From assembly GCF_001747895.1 (NCBI RefSeq), contig NZ_LNNB01000004.1, positions 1 through 64,000 on the forward strand: DNA of 64,000 bases. Direction: 5' to 3'. Numbering within the stretch: position 1 is the first letter of the stretch; each line of letters starts with the position of its first letter. Origin of the DNA: Staphylococcus equorum. Lineage in GTDB: Bacteria; Bacillota; Bacilli; Staphylococcales; Staphylococcaceae. Below the pieces are notes generated by a model. It worked only from the letters and a program-made list of their open reading frames with translations, searched no databases and had not been told where the DNA came from. Below, piece after piece: positions 19,394-31,192 of this stretch. Made by a program: the position numbers and the translations under genes.

Positions 19394-20566
19394 ATGTCTA
19401 AAAAAGAGAAAACAACTTCAAAGTTTCTAAACTCAGCTAAAAAGAATGAAGAGAAGAAGTCTAAGAAAACAAAAGATGAACAAATCGGGCGTGATCGTAC
19501 TTATATCACACCTAATGAATTCAAATCAAAATCACCTAAGAAAGACAATCAAGAATTCTTTGTATCACGTATTAATAAGCCAGCAAAATATACGAAAAAC
19601 CCTAATTTTTTCTCTTATCTCATTTATAGAATAGGTAAAGATGATGCATCCGGTTTATCTGCACAATTATCTTATTACTTCATGTTGTCACTCTTCCCTA
19701 TGCTCCTATTCTTACTATCAATAGTACCTGTCGTAGGTGTTGAACAGTCAACGATAAGAGATATGATTAAAGAGCACGTCCCTTCAGATTATGCAGGACA
19801 AGTATCATCAATCATTGGTGATATTATGGGGAACGCTAGTGGTAGTATATTATCTGTAGGTTTGATTTTAGCACTGTGGTCTGCATCAAACGGTATGACT
19901 GCAATTATGAACTCTTTCAATGTCGCATATGACGTTGAAGATAGCAGAAACTTTGTTATTTCTAAATTATTCAGTGTGTTATTTACACTTGCTATGATTA
20001 TCGTCTTACCTATCGCGCTGATATTACCTACATTTGGAGAACAAATCGGTTCGCTTTTATTTGGCCCACTTGGTTTAGGTGATCAAATCAAATGGATTTT
20101 TAATTTAGTACGTGTTGTATTACCATTAATCATTATTTTCATAGCGTTTATGGTTTTATATACGTTAGCGCCGAATGTTAAAATTAAAATGAAATCAGTA
20201 ATACCAGGTGCAATATTCGCTACGATTGTATTTTTAGGTGGCTCATTCTTATTTGGTATATACATTTCAAACTTTGCTAACTATTCTAAAACATATGGTA
20301 GTATCGCTGGTATCATTATTTTAATGCTATGGTTATACATTACAGGCTTTATTATTATTATCGGAGCTGAAATCAATGCGATTATCCATCAACGCAAAGT
20401 AGTCGCTGGTAAAACACCAGAGGAACGTACAATGTCTGAGATTGAAGAAAATGAATCAACTCATGCTAGAAGCGAAGCTGATACTAATGCTGAAAATGAA
20501 TCAACACATGCTACTGACTCTGATTCCAATCATAATATTTCAGACTCAGACAACAAAAAAGTATAA
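19394..20566 (+). CDS. YihY/BrkB family membrane protein
   Basis: 390-aa inner-membrane protein of the YihY/virulence factor BrkB family. A lysine-rich N-terminal tail of about 70 residues precedes about six transmembrane helices between residues 90 and 330. The family signature is recognisable around SAQLSYYFMLSLFPMLLFL and TYGSIAGIIILMLWLYITG. The last 45 residues are acidic and contain two copies of ENESTHA followed by a Ser/Asp-rich stretch. Transport function is unproven; these proteins are no longer regarded as RNase BN. AAGGAG precedes the ATG. Confidence 0.85.
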   Translation: MSKKEKTTSKFLNSAKKNEEKKSKKTKDEQIGRDRTYITPNEFKSKSPKKDNQEFFVSRINKPAKYTKNPNFFSYLIYRIGKDDASGLSAQLSYYFMLSLFPMLLFLLSIVPVVGVEQSTIRDMIKEHVPSDYAGQVSSIIGDIMGNASGSILSVGLILALWSASNGMTAIMNSFNVAYDVEDSRNFVISKLFSVLFTLAMIIVLPIALILPTFGEQIGSLLFGPLGLGDQIKWIFNLVRVVLPLIIIFIAFMVLYTLAPNVKIKMKSVIPGAIFATIVFLGGSFLFGIYISNFANYSKTYGSIAGIIILMLWLYITGFIIIIGAEINAIIHQRKVVAGKTPEERTMSEIEENESTHARSEADTNAENESTHATDSDSNHNISDSDNKKV

Positions 20567-20586
20567 TTTAATATAAACTTAGCTAA

Positions 20587-20627
20587 ATAGCTGATAGGTA
20601 TCTAAATCATGATATCTATCAGCTATT
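20587..20627 (+). terminator. YihY gene terminator
   Basis: AATAGCTGATAG pairs with CTATCAGCTATT and is followed by TTTT. Confidence 0.85.
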
Positions 20628-20675
20628 TTTACTTCCCAATTTAAAGGTATCCTATTGAATGGCTTTATAACACGT

Positions 20676-20733
20676 AAAAAGGCTAAAACCGAAACGTAAA
20701 TGTCTATCATCTACGTTTCGGTTTTAGCCTTTT
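20676..20733. terminator. vra operon terminator (bidirectional)
   Basis: A perfect long stem with arms AAAAGGCTAAAACCGAAACG and its complement, 13-base loop and flanking A/T runs, lies just beyond the vraR stop codon. Confidence 0.9.
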
Positions 20734-20756
20734 GGAAATACTTAAAATAGAATTTA

Positions 20757-21386
20757 TCATTGTATTAAATTATGCTGGAAAGCATAAATAACTGCTTGTG
20801 TTCTATCTTGTACTTCTAATTTACTTAATATATTACTTACATGTGTTTTTACTGTTTTAATCGTTATGTGTGATGCACTCGCAATTTCTTGGTTTGAGTA
20901 ACCTTTTGCGATAAGTAATAGAATTTCCATTTCTCGTTCCGTTAACATTTCATATAATTCGGCACGTTGTTTCATTCTATTTCTCATCTTCACAAGCACT
21001 TCAGCTTCAAATACAGATTCATTTTTATATGTTTTACGAATCGCCTCGGCTATATCGCTAGCACTAGTTGTTTTCAAAATATAGCTGTCTACACCAGAAT
21101 CTAAAGCACGATATACTTCATTATCTTCAATGTAACTTGTTAACATCACAACTTTAATATGAGGTAAGTCTTTTTTAATTTGCTCAGTAGCATCGACACC
21201 ATCCATATCGTCCATAAGCAGGTCCATTAAGATTAAATCAGGATTTAATTGATGAGCCTTTTCAATCGCATCTTTTCCTGACTGACCTTCCCCTACAATA
21301 TCAATATCTGGCTGTGTAGATAAGTAACTAGAAATTCCAATTCGAACCATTTCATGATCATCAACAAATAATACTTTAATCGTCAT
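20757..21386 (-). CDS. vraR: cell-wall stress response regulator VraR
   Basis: 209-aa NarL/LuxR-type response regulator. The receiver domain has phosphoacceptor Asp55 in ILMDLLMDD, and the C-terminal HTH reads [22 protein letters not shown]. In S. aureus VraR is phosphorylated by VraS when cell-wall synthesis is inhibited and activates the wall-stress stimulon including its own operon. The start overlaps the vraS end by 11 bases, indicating translational coupling. Last gene of vraUTSR. Confidence 0.96.
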   Translation of the reverse strand: MTIKVLFVDDHEMVRIGISSYLSTQPDIDIVGEGQSGKDAIEKAHQLNPDLILMDLLMDDMDGVDATEQIKKDLPHIKVVMLTSYIEDNEVYRALDSGVDSYILKTTSASDIAEAIRKTYKNESVFEAEVLVKMRNRMKQRAELYEMLTEREMEILLLIAKGYSNQEIASASHITIKTVKTHVSNILSKLEVQDRTQAVIYAFQHNLIQ

Positions 21387-22419
21387 GTGAATCCTCCTTA
21401 TTTAATGGTGCCTTTACTTCAATTCTTGTACCCGAATCTGGCAAAGAAACAATATGGAACGTCGCACCAATTTCAAGCGCACGTTCTCGCATGTTTTTTA
21501 AACCATAACTTTGTTCTACCTTATCATCAACAGTGAATCCTTTACCATTGTCTTGAATGCGTAATAATAAGTAATCTGCCATATTAAACAATTCTATTGT
21601 TACTTTGGTACCTTTTGAATGTCTCAAAGTATTAGATAAGGCTTCTTGTGTAATTCTGAACAAATGATCTTCAATACCTTTAGGTACTTCAAATTCTTCA
21701 ATATCATGTACAACTTTCATAGGTACTTTTTTCTTTAAATCAACGACTAAATCCTTAATACCTTCACCTAACGATTTGTCTTTTAATCCAATAGGTCTTA
21801 AATGTAATAGTAAGGCTCTCATTTCTAACTGAGAATCTTGTACCATTTTTTCTAATAATGGTATTTGTTGATCTAAAGGTGCTTCCAATTGTGTTTCTTT
21901 AATAGCTGAAAGCATCATGCTCGCTGCAAATAATTGCTGACTTACTGAATCGTGTAACTCACGTGCAAGTCTTTGTCGTTCATCTTCTATAATCTTTTTA
22001 ACTTTCACATCATTTATATTATATGATTCATTTGTTAGATTTTGCGTTTTCATACGTAATTTGTGTACTTCTTGATTTAATGGAACTAACGTTTGATATA
22101 ATTCAATTGTTTCATTATATAATTCAATATTTTGGTCATTAATACCTACTGTTTGACCTTCAATAGAACGTTCTATTTGGTCTTGTAACCAGTGGTTTTG
22201 CTGATTTATTTTATATGCTAATACCGATCCTACAATAATACAGAGAAAAATAACTAATAAATTTAAAAATAATAAAACTGGTATTCCAAAAATTTGTGTA
22301 TAAAACATACCTTGAAAATACACTATGTTTACAAATACTTTATCGATAAAAAATAGAGCGAAAAATGTACTATAAACTAATATCAACATGGAACCTATTG
22401 CTCTTATGTAGTGATTCAT
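21376..22419 (-). CDS. vraS: sensor histidine kinase VraS
   Basis: 347-aa membrane kinase of the LiaS type. Two N-terminal transmembrane helices (about 10-30 and 44-66) flank a very short external loop, the hallmark of intramembrane-sensing kinases. The dimerisation helix carries His156 in [11 protein letters not shown]. The ATPase has an N box near [10 protein letters not shown] and a G box DNGKGF. It overlaps vraT by four bases. It responds to cell-wall antibiotics in S. aureus. Confidence 0.96.
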   Translation of the reverse strand: MNHYIRAIGSMLILVYSTFFALFFIDKVFVNIVYFQGMFYTQIFGIPVLLFLNLLVIFLCIIVGSVLAYKINQQNHWLQDQIERSIEGQTVGINDQNIELYNETIELYQTLVPLNQEVHKLRMKTQNLTNESYNINDVKVKKIIEDERQRLARELHDSVSQQLFAASMMLSAIKETQLEAPLDQQIPLLEKMVQDSQLEMRALLLHLRPIGLKDKSLGEGIKDLVVDLKKKVPMKVVHDIEEFEVPKGIEDHLFRITQEALSNTLRHSKGTKVTIELFNMADYLLLRIQDNGKGFTVDDKVEQSYGLKNMRERALEIGATFHIVSLPDSGTRIEVKAPLNKEDSHDD

Positions 22420-23117
22420 TTATAAATCACCTCAATATCGCCAATTAGCGTCGAAACATAAATGTTTACAGCATAGTTTTCTTCTTTCGTCTCTTCCACG
22501 ATTTTAATGTTATTATTTTCAACTTTATAAGAAGTTTCATTAACATAAGCATTCCCATACAAGGCAGTAAAGTTTAAAATAATATTATAATTTAAAGGTA
22601 CGATAATTTGAACTTTTCCTATAATATGTCGTATCACTACAGTATTGTTTTCTTTAATATTAGCAGCTTTAGACATATCGATATGAATATCACCTATGCC
22701 ATGTTGCACTTGTAAGTCTTCCCATTTGTATACATATACTGGTGTACGTTGCTCACCAAACCATTTTTGTTTAATGAAGTTTGGAGACTCAATTGCTTCA
22801 TCAGTAGCGACTACTTTTAATGGTTTAAATCTATAAATAATATATCTTATGATTAGCATTATTAAAAAGATAAATAAAATGATAATTGTATATTTGTTAG
22901 ATAATAAAGTGAATGCAATCAGCAAAGCACCAATCCAAAATGATAAGAGTCCCCGTATTTTATGGAAATACAAATAACCTACATAGGCTAGGATACAGCC
23001 AAGTAATAACACGAGTAAGAAACCAATTTTTTCAAAGAATATATAATAGAAATTGGCAATAATCAATAATGTTGTAAAAACAATTAACATCTCAGTCGAT
23101 ATATATTTATGAGTCAT
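22416..23117 (-). CDS. vraT: VraT (LiaF/YvqF-like) membrane regulator
   Basis: 233-aa protein with about four N-terminal membrane helices within residues 1-90 and a C-terminal LiaF-like cell-wall-active-antibiotics-response domain. In staphylococci VraT is the third component needed for full VraSR signalling and methicillin resistance. In Bacillus, LiaF inhibits LiaS, so the sign of control differs. Translationally coupled to vraS through an ATGA overlap. Confidence 0.92.
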   Translation of the reverse strand: MTHKYISTEMLIVFTTLLIIANFYYIFFEKIGFLLVLLLGCILAYVGYLYFHKIRGLLSFWIGALLIAFTLLSNKYTIIILFIFLIMLIIRYIIYRFKPLKVVATDEAIESPNFIKQKWFGEQRTPVYVYKWEDLQVQHGIGDIHIDMSKAANIKENNTVVIRHIIGKVQIIVPLNYNIILNFTALYGNAYVNETSYKVENNNIKIVEETKEENYAVNIYVSTLIGDIEVIYK

Positions 23118-23133
23118 GTTTCGCCACCTTTCT

Positions 23134-23520
23134 TCAAGCGACTAAACTAATGCGTTCGATTAGATCACACTCAGTTTCAATATTAGCTCTCTCTGTTGCT
23201 TGTTGTGATAAATCGGATTCAATACGAGCGTAGTCTGCTTCCATTTCATTTAATTCACATTTTATTTGCTCTATATCTTTATGTTCTATTTCTTCGGCAC
23301 AATCAATGTACTCGTTATCCAACATATCAATATATTTATTTTCTAATGATAATGTCAGTCTATCAATTAAACTGCCTACATTACCCTTTCTTTCAATTAA
23401 GTATTTAATATACATTTCAACACTTCTCAATTTTTTATCAAGAAAACGTTGGTACTCCACTATGCTTGTGCGAAATGTGTGTTTTGTCATCTTTTCTAAA
23501 TAAGACGTAATATAATTCAT
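23134..23520 (-). CDS. vraU: VraU, first gene of the vra operon
   Basis: 128-aa soluble, strongly helical, acidic protein with coiled-coil-like C-terminal segments (IEQIKCELNEMEADYARI). It matches the position and character of S. aureus VraU, whose role is unresolved and which appears dispensable for signalling. It lies 16 bases upstream of vraT. The ATG is preceded by GAGGTGATT, an excellent ribosome site. Confidence 0.85.
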   Translation of the reverse strand: MNYITSYLEKMTKHTFRTSIVEYQRFLDKKLRSVEMYIKYLIERKGNVGSLIDRLTLSLENKYIDMLDNEYIDCAEEIEHKDIEQIKCELNEMEADYARIESDLSQQATERANIETECDLIERISLVA

Positions 23521-23548
23521 AGAATCACCTCATGATCGATTAAACTCT

Positions 23549-23554
23549 ATTATA
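23549..23554 (-). promoter_or_regulatory. -10 element of the vra operon promoter
   Basis: TATAAT on the minus strand, 29 bases upstream of vraU. No consensus -35 is seen at 17 bases, as expected for an activator-dependent promoter. The presumed VraR site would overlap the map terminator stem. Confidence 0.5.
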
Positions 23555-23561
23555 AAAAATA

Positions 23562-23588
23562 TCCGGAACCATTGGTATAGGCTCCGGA
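23562..23588 (-). terminator. map terminator
   Basis: On the minus strand TCCGGAGCC pairs with GGTTCCGGA, followed by TATTTTTT. Confidence 0.82.
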
Positions 23589-23624
23589 ACCATCTTATAT
23601 TAGGACTTTAGACCGAAACACTAT

Positions 23625-24497
<873 letters not shown>

Positions 24498-24556
24498 CTA
24501 CTTTTGTAATTCGTGTTAATTCTCTTCTGATACATAACATGACTAGGAGTTTTTTT

Positions 24557-25543
24557 ATGAGCAACAATTGGTATAAAGGACTAATAGGTGCACGAACGAT
24601 TAAAACTGGGTTAGCTACTTTTTTAACTGCATTTTTTTGTTTGGCATTAGATTTAAATCCTATTTTCGCAATTTTAACTGCTATTGTCACAATTGAACCC
24701 ACTGCAAAGGCATCATTAAAAAAAGGATATCGTAGACTTCCAGCTACGGTAATTGGCGCACTCTTTGCAGTTATTTTTACATTTATTTTTGGCGACGAAT
24801 CTGCTTTTGCCTATGCTTTTAGTGCTACATTTACAATAATATTTTGTACTAAGTTAAAACTTCAAGCCGGAACCACAGTTGCTACATTAACAGCAATGGC
24901 TATGATACCCGGTATACATGATGCTTATTTCTTCAACTTTTTCTCAAGACTATTAACTGCAATTATTGGTCTGGTCACGGCTGGTTTAGTCAACTTTGTT
25001 ATACTCCCACCAAAATATTATGACCAACTTGAATCTTCAATAAATAAAGTAGAGTCTAAAATGTACGGTCTCTTTCATCATCGTATGCGTCAGTTACTGT
25101 TAGGCAAATTTACTAAAGGTGCGCCTTACCAACAATTAAATATATTGTTAGATTTAAATCAAAAGGTTGAGATATTGCTTTCTTATCAAAAGGATGAGCT
25201 GAGCTATCACAAACATCACGATTCAGAATGGATACGTTTAAAATCATTAACAACACGTACACATACAAATAGATTATTTATTACGCATTTATCAAACTTA
25301 GTCTATTTACCTAAAGGCACGCATATCCAATTTACGAATGAAGAAAAAATCGCCATCTTAAGTATTGCTCAAAGTATTAATGACATATACACTACTGGAT
25401 CTTTTGAGCGTCAACAACAATCTGCTTCATTATTGAAAACTTCTGTTAAAGGATTAGACGAATTTGATGATAATCAATTAAAAAGTCACCTAATTTATGA
25501 AATTCTATTAATCTATCGTATATTGGACCATCGTTTTGCGTAA
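24557..25543 (+). CDS. FUSC / aromatic acid exporter family membrane protein
   Basis: 328-aa protein with about six N-terminal membrane segments (residues 10-145) ending at [11 protein letters not shown], followed by a cytoplasmic helical domain. It is paralogous to the protein at 4018-5112; both share GAR-x2-KTG at the N-terminus and an LPPK motif after the last helix. I use ATG 24557, preceded by AGGAG at seven bases, rather than the open-frame ATG at 24485. Substrate unknown. A bidirectional terminator follows. Confidence 0.8.
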   Translation: MSNNWYKGLIGARTIKTGLATFLTAFFCLALDLNPIFAILTAIVTIEPTAKASLKKGYRRLPATVIGALFAVIFTFIFGDESAFAYAFSATFTIIFCTKLKLQAGTTVATLTAMAMIPGIHDAYFFNFFSRLLTAIIGLVTAGLVNFVILPPKYYDQLESSINKVESKMYGLFHHRMRQLLLGKFTKGAPYQQLNILLDLNQKVEILLSYQKDELSYHKHHDSEWIRLKSLTTRTHTNRLFITHLSNLVYLPKGTHIQFTNEEKIAILSIAQSINDIYTTGSFERQQQSASLLKTSVKGLDEFDDNQLKSHLIYEILLIYRILDHRFA

Positions 25544-25600
25544 CACTTTGTGTAGATAAGTCATACGCATTGAAATTCAAAAGATTTTCAAAAATAAAAG

Positions 25601-25642
25601 AAGTGGCTGTCAGATTTCCAATAGGATTTCTAACAGCCACTT
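25601..25642. terminator. bidirectional terminator between FUSC gene and gatD
   Basis: AAGTGGCTGT ... ACAGCCACTT inverted repeat with an inner imperfect stem, between convergent genes. Confidence 0.85.
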
Positions 25643-25655
25643 TATTTTATTAAGC

Positions 25656-26381
25656 TTATTTCTGTTTCTGTGTTGCACGATTAACGATTACTTGTTTGGC
25701 AGCTTCTTCTTCAGTATTATTTACCTGCTTAGGCGTAAATGGTATACCTTTACGTTCACATGCTTTTTCTAGTAAGTAATCAGTCACTTCATGATTCTTA
25801 GGTAAAATAGGCCCATGTAAATAAGTCCCCAATAGGTTTTTATAATGGATACCTTCTTTAGCATCTTCATCATTATTACCATAACCATGTGTCACATTAC
25901 CTAAAGTGCCATATGGATGATACGTACGACCACCATGATTTTCAAAACCAACGATTGTACCGAACGTGTCACTCTCGATAACAATATCTCCAGTTAGACG
26001 CTCTTTCTGTGACTCAGTATAGAAGTCTAAAATATTAAGTCCTTCAAGTTCAGTACCATCTGGCGTAATATATTTACTTCCTAAAAATTGATAACCACCA
26101 CAAATTGTCAAACCAGGCATGCCGTCTTCAATTACTTCTTTTAATGTCGTTTTGATTTTGCTTAATTCTTTAGTAGCTAGTGCTTGTTCCCTATCACTAC
26201 CGCCACCGATAAAGAAAATATCACATTGATCAAAAGTAACGCCTTCTGTTTCATTTATATCTACAACATTCAATTTAATATCACGCAATTTTGCACGTTG
26301 TTTCAACGCGATAATATTCCCAATATCACTGTATAAATTTAATTTATCAGGCATAAAATGATAAACAGTCAATTCATTCAT
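25656..26381 (-). CDS. gatD: lipid II isoglutaminyl synthase glutaminase subunit GatD
   Basis: 241-aa class I glutamine amidotransferase of the CobB/CobQ type. The nucleophile is Cys94 in LTICGGYQ and the catalytic His is His189 in TYLHGP, positions identical to S. aureus GatD. It supplies ammonia to MurT for amidation of the D-Glu residue of the peptidoglycan stem, which affects beta-lactam and lysozyme resistance. The start overlaps the murT stop by four bases (ATGA), so the subunits are co-translated. Confidence 0.96.
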   Translation of the reverse strand: MNELTVYHFMPDKLNLYSDIGNIIALKQRAKLRDIKLNVVDINETEGVTFDQCDIFFIGGGSDREQALATKELSKIKTTLKEVIEDGMPGLTICGGYQFLGSKYITPDGTELEGLNILDFYTESQKERLTGDIVIESDTFGTIVGFENHGGRTYHPYGTLGNVTHGYGNNDEDAKEGIHYKNLLGTYLHGPILPKNHEVTDYLLEKACERKGIPFTPKQVNNTEEEAAKQVIVNRATQKQK

Positions 26382-27697
26382 CTAGCTTTGTCCTCCTCAA
26401 AAGAGTGATTTAATTGTTCTAACATAGGTGCTAGAGAAGTATAGTTAGGAATAGCTACTGTAAAGCTTTCCTTATAGTCCATCGTTTTTGCTGTCGCTTT
26501 ATATATGTCTCTTTCTAAAATGATTGGTGCTTCTACACCTGCTAACTTTAACCTTAACTGCAATTCTTCTGCACGTAGCCCTGTAACAATAATTGCTTCG
26601 ATTTGTTGTTTTACTAATTTTTCAAAATCAGCATCATAAATCCAAGAAGTATCTCTTCCATCAGCTGCATTATCATTCAATCCTAAGACATAAACTTTGC
26701 TACCTTCTAGTTGTTCTCCTATAGAAAGGCTAGCATTCATTCCGGCAGGGTTTTTGGCAAGGTTAATCATTGCTTCTTTACTGTCTTTTTTAAAGTACTG
26801 CATACGTCCATTATTCGACGTATATGTTTCAAATCCACGTTTTATACCTTCATCATTGAGTCCTAATTCTTTTAGCACTGTATAAGCTGCAATCGCATTA
26901 TAAGCGTTAAAGTCTCCCGCGATTTTCATATTGAAAGTAGCAGTTCCTACATTTAAATTAATGAATGGATTTAAATTAAATTCAGACACTTCGTATTTAG
27001 TATCCTCTCGTTTAAACCCACATTCACAATGATAATGCCCAATTTGATTATATTGAATATAATCATAATGTAATAAACGACCGCAATTTGGACAATAGCG
27101 ACTCTCGTTCATTGTACTTTGTTCAAATTCATGTGCATGTGCTTTCATCCCATAATATACAACTGTATCACTAGCTATCTTCAATCTACTGACAAATGGA
27201 TCATCTGCATTTAACAATAACTTAATCCCTTTATTATTAATCGCATTTGCAATATTATTTACCATAATATCTATTTCCCCAAAACGGTCCATCTGATCAC
27301 GGAAGAAATTAGTAACCACCATCATTGTTGGTGTTACTTCATTGAGTACTCTTGGAATCGAGCCTTCATCAATTTCAATGACTGCAATTTTTGTACTTTG
27401 TTTAATTTGCAAAATAAATGCTGAAGTAATACCTGCAGCCATATTTGCACCTTCATTATTATGTATGATGTCGACATCATTTACTTTTAATGTATGGCCA
27501 ATTAAATTTGAAGTGGTTGTTTTCCCATTTGTGCCACTTATAAAGACAATTTCATCAACTTGTGATGCTAATTTTCTTAAAATATTTTTATCCACTTTTC
27601 TAGCAACTTGACCTGGCAAGTCTGTGCCCTTTTTCCCAGCAGCTTTACTTGCTTGCTTAGCCAATTTTGCTAAGTGGGTTGCAGTCCAATGTCTCAT
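26378..27697 (-). CDS. murT: lipid II isoglutaminyl synthase subunit MurT
   Basis: 439-aa Mur-ligase homologue that activates D-Glu of lipid II with ATP. The P-loop is GTNGKTTTS (55-63). A family-specific Cys4 zinc ribbon is visible with Cys202, Cys205, Cys224 and Cys226, inserted in the central domain, and a C-terminal Mur-like domain follows. It forms the MurT/GatD complex with the next gene. Divergent from ftnA. Confidence 0.96.
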   Translation of the reverse strand: MRHWTATHLAKLAKQASKAAGKKGTDLPGQVARKVDKNILRKLASQVDEIVFISGTNGKTTTSNLIGHTLKVNDVDIIHNNEGANMAAGITSAFILQIKQSTKIAVIEIDEGSIPRVLNEVTPTMMVVTNFFRDQMDRFGEIDIMVNNIANAINNKGIKLLLNADDPFVSRLKIASDTVVYYGMKAHAHEFEQSTMNESRYCPNCGRLLHYDYIQYNQIGHYHCECGFKREDTKYEVSEFNLNPFINLNVGTATFNMKIAGDFNAYNAIAAYTVLKELGLNDEGIKRGFETYTSNNGRMQYFKKDSKEAMINLAKNPAGMNASLSIGEQLEGSKVYVLGLNDNAADGRDTSWIYDADFEKLVKQQIEAIIVTGLRAEELQLRLKLAGVEAPIILERDIYKATAKTMDYKESFTVAIPNYTSLAPMLEQLNHSFEEDKAR

Positions 27698-27792
27698 GTA
27701 CTTCCTCCTTCACTCTTCACTCAAATATTATAACATGATTAAGTTGTATTCCAAACAATTCTCAATTGAAATAACCATGTCTTTTTTCTAGA

Positions 27793-27807
27793 TTATAATT
27801 ATTATTA
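27793..27807 (+). promoter_or_regulatory. PerR box upstream of ftnA
   Basis: TTATAATTATTATTA matches TTATAATNATTATAA at all but one defined position. It lies directly upstream of the ftnA -35 hexamer, where repressor binding would block RNA polymerase. ftnA is a known PerR target in S. aureus. Confidence 0.85.
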
Positions 27808-27836
27808 TTTACTAATGAGAATAGATTTGCTATACT
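27808..27836 (+). promoter_or_regulatory. ftnA promoter
   Basis: -35 TTTACT (27808-27813), 17-base spacer, -10 TATACT (27831-27836). It ends 30 bases before the ftnA start codon. Confidence 0.7.
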
Positions 27837-27866
27837 GAAAAAAAACATACATGGAGGCTATTACTT

Positions 27867-28367
27867 ATGTTAAACAAAGAATTGTTAAATGCATTAAATG
27901 AACAAATGAATCATGAATATTTTGCAGCACATGCGTATATGGCAATGGCCGCTTTTTGCGACAAAGAATCATACGAAGGTTTTGCGAATTTCTATGTTCA
28001 ACAAGCGAAAGAAGAAAGATTCCATGGTAAAAAAATATATGATTATATCAATGACCGTGGAGAACACGCTTTATTTGCAACGATTCCTGCCCCAAAATCA
28101 GATTTCTCAAGTATCTTGGAAACATTTCAAGATGGCTTAGCGCAAGAACAAGATGTTACACGTAGATTTTATAATTTATCAGATTTAGCTAATCAAGCGA
28201 AAGATTATGCTACTATTTCATTCTTGAATTGGTTCTTAGACGAACAAGTAGAAGAAGAAGCGATGTTTGAAACACACCTTGATTACCTAAAACGTATCGG
28301 TGATGACAGCAATACACTTTACCTATACGAGAAAGAATTAGCTGCACGTTCATTTGACGAAGAGTAA
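27867..28367 (+). CDS. ftnA: ferritin FtnA
   Basis: 166-aa non-haem ferritin that oxidises and stores iron in a 24-subunit shell. The ferroxidase residues of the four-helix bundle are recognisable in [26 protein letters not shown] and [13 protein letters not shown]. The ribosome site GGAGG precedes the ATG. A PerR box overlaps the promoter, so peroxide should induce the gene. Followed by a strong terminator. Confidence 0.96.
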   Translation: MLNKELLNALNEQMNHEYFAAHAYMAMAAFCDKESYEGFANFYVQQAKEERFHGKKIYDYINDRGEHALFATIPAPKSDFSSILETFQDGLAQEQDVTRRFYNLSDLANQAKDYATISFLNWFLDEQVEEEAMFETHLDYLKRIGDDSNTLYLYEKELAARSFDEE

Positions 28368-28401
28368 TCTTCATATTATAACTTAAGTTTATTGTCTCAA
28401 T

Positions 28402-28438
28402 AAAAACTCATCCCAATTTAAATCTGGGATGAGTTTTT
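28402..28438 (+). terminator. ftnA terminator
   Basis: AAAAACTCATCCCA pairs with TGGGATGAGTTTTT. Confidence 0.88.
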
Positions 28439-28550
28439 ATGTTTATTATGCGCTTGTAATTTGCCTTGTTAAAGTCTGGTTAACTTGACTCTAAGCACAT
28501 ATTTATATAAAGTCATATCATATTCACACATGAGAAAGGAATCTTGCTTA

Positions 28551-29105
28551 ATGAATTCTGACGCATTTATTGCCCTTGATTTTGAAACTGCTAATGGTAA
28601 ACGTACAAGTATCTGTTCAGTTGGTATGGTTAAAGTTGTTAATCACCAAATCACTGAATCATTTTACACATTAGTTAATCCAAACGATTACTTTTCACAA
28701 CAAAATATTGCTGTACATGGTATACAACCAGATGAGGTCTATGATGCTCCCACGTTTAAAAAAGTATACCCTTTTATGATGCAATTCATTGACGACCTAC
28801 CAGTTGTCGCACATAATGCTGCTTTTGATATGAGTGTCCTGCATGAAAGTATTAAAGCTATAGGTAGTGATACGCCAAATATGAAATACTTCTGTTCATT
28901 ACAACTATCAAGAAGAACAATACAGAACCATCGCTACGGCTTAAATTATATGATGCAATATTACAATTTAGATTTTCATGGTCATCATGATGCATTAAAT
29001 GATGCGAAAGCTTGTGCAATGATCACATTTCGCCTTTTAAAACACTATGATGATTTAAATAGTATGCTTAATATTTATGGCAAAGATTTAAAGGATAAAG
29101 ATTAA
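28551..29105 (+). CDS. DEDDh 3'-5' exonuclease
   Basis: 184-aa exonuclease of the DnaQ/PolC epsilon type. Motif I is IALDFETA, motif II AHNAAFDMSVL and motif III HHDALNDAKA, which includes the catalytic His and Asp of the DEDDh class. I use ATG 28551, preceded by AAAGGAA at nine bases; an upstream open extension to 28485 lacks a ribosome site. It is not a full polymerase subunit. It may act in DNA repair or RNA turnover. It is convergent with dinB, and no strong terminator is visible between them. Confidence 0.88.
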   Translation: MNSDAFIALDFETANGKRTSICSVGMVKVVNHQITESFYTLVNPNDYFSQQNIAVHGIQPDEVYDAPTFKKVYPFMMQFIDDLPVVAHNAAFDMSVLHESIKAIGSDTPNMKYFCSLQLSRRTIQNHRYGLNYMMQYYNLDFHGHHDALNDAKACAMITFRLLKHYDDLNSMLNIYGKDLKDKD

Positions 29106-29136
29106 TGAAGTTAGCTTCAAATTTGAACTCACTTTT

Positions 29137-30207
29137 TTAAATATAATCATAAATTGTCATGTTTTCATAAGATGCTTTTTCTAAATTACCTACCGTTACA
29201 CCTACTAGTCTAATGGGCACATCTGGATCTTTTAATTCTGTATATAAAGTATAAGCTATATTATAAATATCCGTTTCATCTCTGACAGGATCTCTTAAGC
29301 TTCGCTGTTTCGATAATGATTCAAATTTGTGCGTCTTTATTTTTACTGTAACTGTCTTACCGGATTTTTGTAACTTAGCTAAACGTTCAGCTGTTTTATG
29401 GCTTAATTCCCATATTTTTTGTAATATTTGATCGTCATCATTCATATCCGTCGCAAAAGTACGCTCTGTACCAACTGATTTCCTTATTCTTGTTGATTTA
29501 ACAGGATTATAGTCTATACCCCTCGCTTTGTTATACAGCCCATGTCCTCGTTTACCAAAAAGTCTTATTAATTCTCTTTCACTTTGTTCGTATAAATCTT
29601 TACCATTGTATATTGCGTTATCATGCATTTTCTGTTTGGAAGCTTTACCTACACCAGGGAAATCGCCTATATCTAATCCCATTAATATCTCGTGTACATT
29701 ATGATAATCAATTACTGTTAACCCATTCGGCTTATTCATTCCACTCGCTAATTTAGCTAAAAATTTATTATAAGATACACCAGCAGAAGAAGTCAGTTGT
29801 GTTGCTTCAAAAATATCTTTACGTATATATTGAGCAATGCTTGATGCAGGTAAATCTGCTCTAACTAAATGTGTAATGTCTAAATAAGCTTCATCTAATG
29901 ACAATGGTTCTACAACATCAGTATAACTCTTAAATATCTTCATAATCTTTTCTGAAGCTGCTTTATACGCTTCGAATCTTGGCGTAACATAAAAACCATT
30001 TGGACATAACTTATGTGCTTGTGCAGTGGGCATTGCAGAATGTACACCATATTTTCTAGCTTCGTATGAGGCTGTTGAAACTACGCCCCTACCGCTTGCT
30101 TTACCACCTACAATCACAGGCTTCCCTTTTAACTTTGGATTATCTCTCATTTCTACTTGCGCAAAAAAATAGTCCATATCGATATGGATAATACGTCTTT
30201 CTGACAA
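29137..30207 (-). CDS. dinB: DNA polymerase IV (DinB)
   Basis: Y-family translesion polymerase, 356 aa from TTG 30207, the same length as S. aureus DinB. The TTG is preceded by a perfect AAGGAGGTG; the open-frame ATG at 30225 overlaps that site. Catalytic carboxylates are in [11 protein letters not shown] and [10 protein letters not shown]. The helix-hairpin-helix in [13 protein letters not shown] and the little-finger domain follow. No LexA box is visible upstream. Confidence 0.95.
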   Translation of the reverse strand: MSERRIIHIDMDYFFAQVEMRDNPKLKGKPVIVGGKASGRGVVSTASYEARKYGVHSAMPTAQAHKLCPNGFYVTPRFEAYKAASEKIMKIFKSYTDVVEPLSLDEAYLDITHLVRADLPASSIAQYIRKDIFEATQLTSSAGVSYNKFLAKLASGMNKPNGLTVIDYHNVHEILMGLDIGDFPGVGKASKQKMHDNAIYNGKDLYEQSERELIRLFGKRGHGLYNKARGIDYNPVKSTRIRKSVGTERTFATDMNDDDQILQKIWELSHKTAERLAKLQKSGKTVTVKIKTHKFESLSKQRSLRDPVRDETDIYNIAYTLYTELKDPDVPIRLVGVTVGNLEKASYENMTIYDYI

Positions 30208-30415
30208 TGCACTCACCTCCTTCATCGTCTAGATACAATGATTAATATTAGTTTAATCTTAACTTTTAAAATATGTATTTTCTTATAATTTGCTCAAGTA
30301 ACAAAAAAAGAGCCAGTTATCTCTTATCAGAACAAACGACTGCTGAACACAATCATCAACATCTCTCTGTAAGTAAATAACTAACTCAGATTAAAATTTA
30401 TAAATTCAATTATGT

Positions 30416-30973
30416 TTATTTCACTTCTGTCTGAGCCTGTATTTGTGTCACTGGACTCTCTGAATAAAATATTATACCTTCTTCTGTATCTTCAATATAT
30501 TGCACTTTATTATTAAATGCGCCTGTTAAGAAATACATGTCCATTACACAATATCCAATATGAAGACTCGCTATAAATATCATAGATGAATATGCAAAAA
30601 ATGAGAATAATATAATCAACACTGTTGTAATAACGACTAAGGGAGCTAACATGATAGTGATGTATTGCCATTTTTTAAAATATACATTTGGCATATGGGT
30701 AGTAATTAAACCTTGGCGGATCTGGAAAGTAGGTTTATTGCCTTTTGACAACAAACGGAACATTATATTATGAATAAATTCATGTAAGAAATAAACAACT
30801 GCAAATCCTAATATACCGTATACTAAATTTAATATAATATTTTGTTCTATAATGTGTGTAAATGAATAAGCAAATTTATAAGATAATAATATACTAACCA
30901 TCACTATTGTAAATTGAAAAAGTATAAAACCTTCTAGCATTTTCTTGCTAGAGAACAAATCAATCTTGAACAT
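30416..30973 (-). CDS. DUF3267 putative zincin membrane peptidase
   Basis: 185-aa membrane protein with four hydrophobic segments. The motif FLHEFIHNIMF contains HExxH within the second membrane region, matching the DUF3267 family of putative membrane zincins. Proteolytic activity of the family is unproven as far as I know. It stands alone, with about 200 unannotated bases on each side. Confidence 0.75.
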   Translation of the reverse strand: MFKIDLFSSKKMLEGFILFQFTIVMVSILLSYKFAYSFTHIIEQNIILNLVYGILGFAVVYFLHEFIHNIMFRLLSKGNKPTFQIRQGLITTHMPNVYFKKWQYITIMLAPLVVITTVLIILFSFFAYSSMIFIASLHIGYCVMDMYFLTGAFNNKVQYIEDTEEGIIFYSESPVTQIQAQTEVK

Positions 30974-31192
30974 GTGTCAACCCTCCGTGTCATCGTCATC
31001 GCTATTACCTAGACTATACAACGATTGTAACCACTAATGATGGGCTTTTCAAGTATGTTAGTTGCTTGTAATTGAATTTTAACAAACTTACTTGTTCTGC
31101 AATATTTTGCAATAATTAGTAAACAACTTATTAATTAAATTCACACAAATCCAATATTCACGTTAAGCTACCTAAATATAAAATATTATAAT

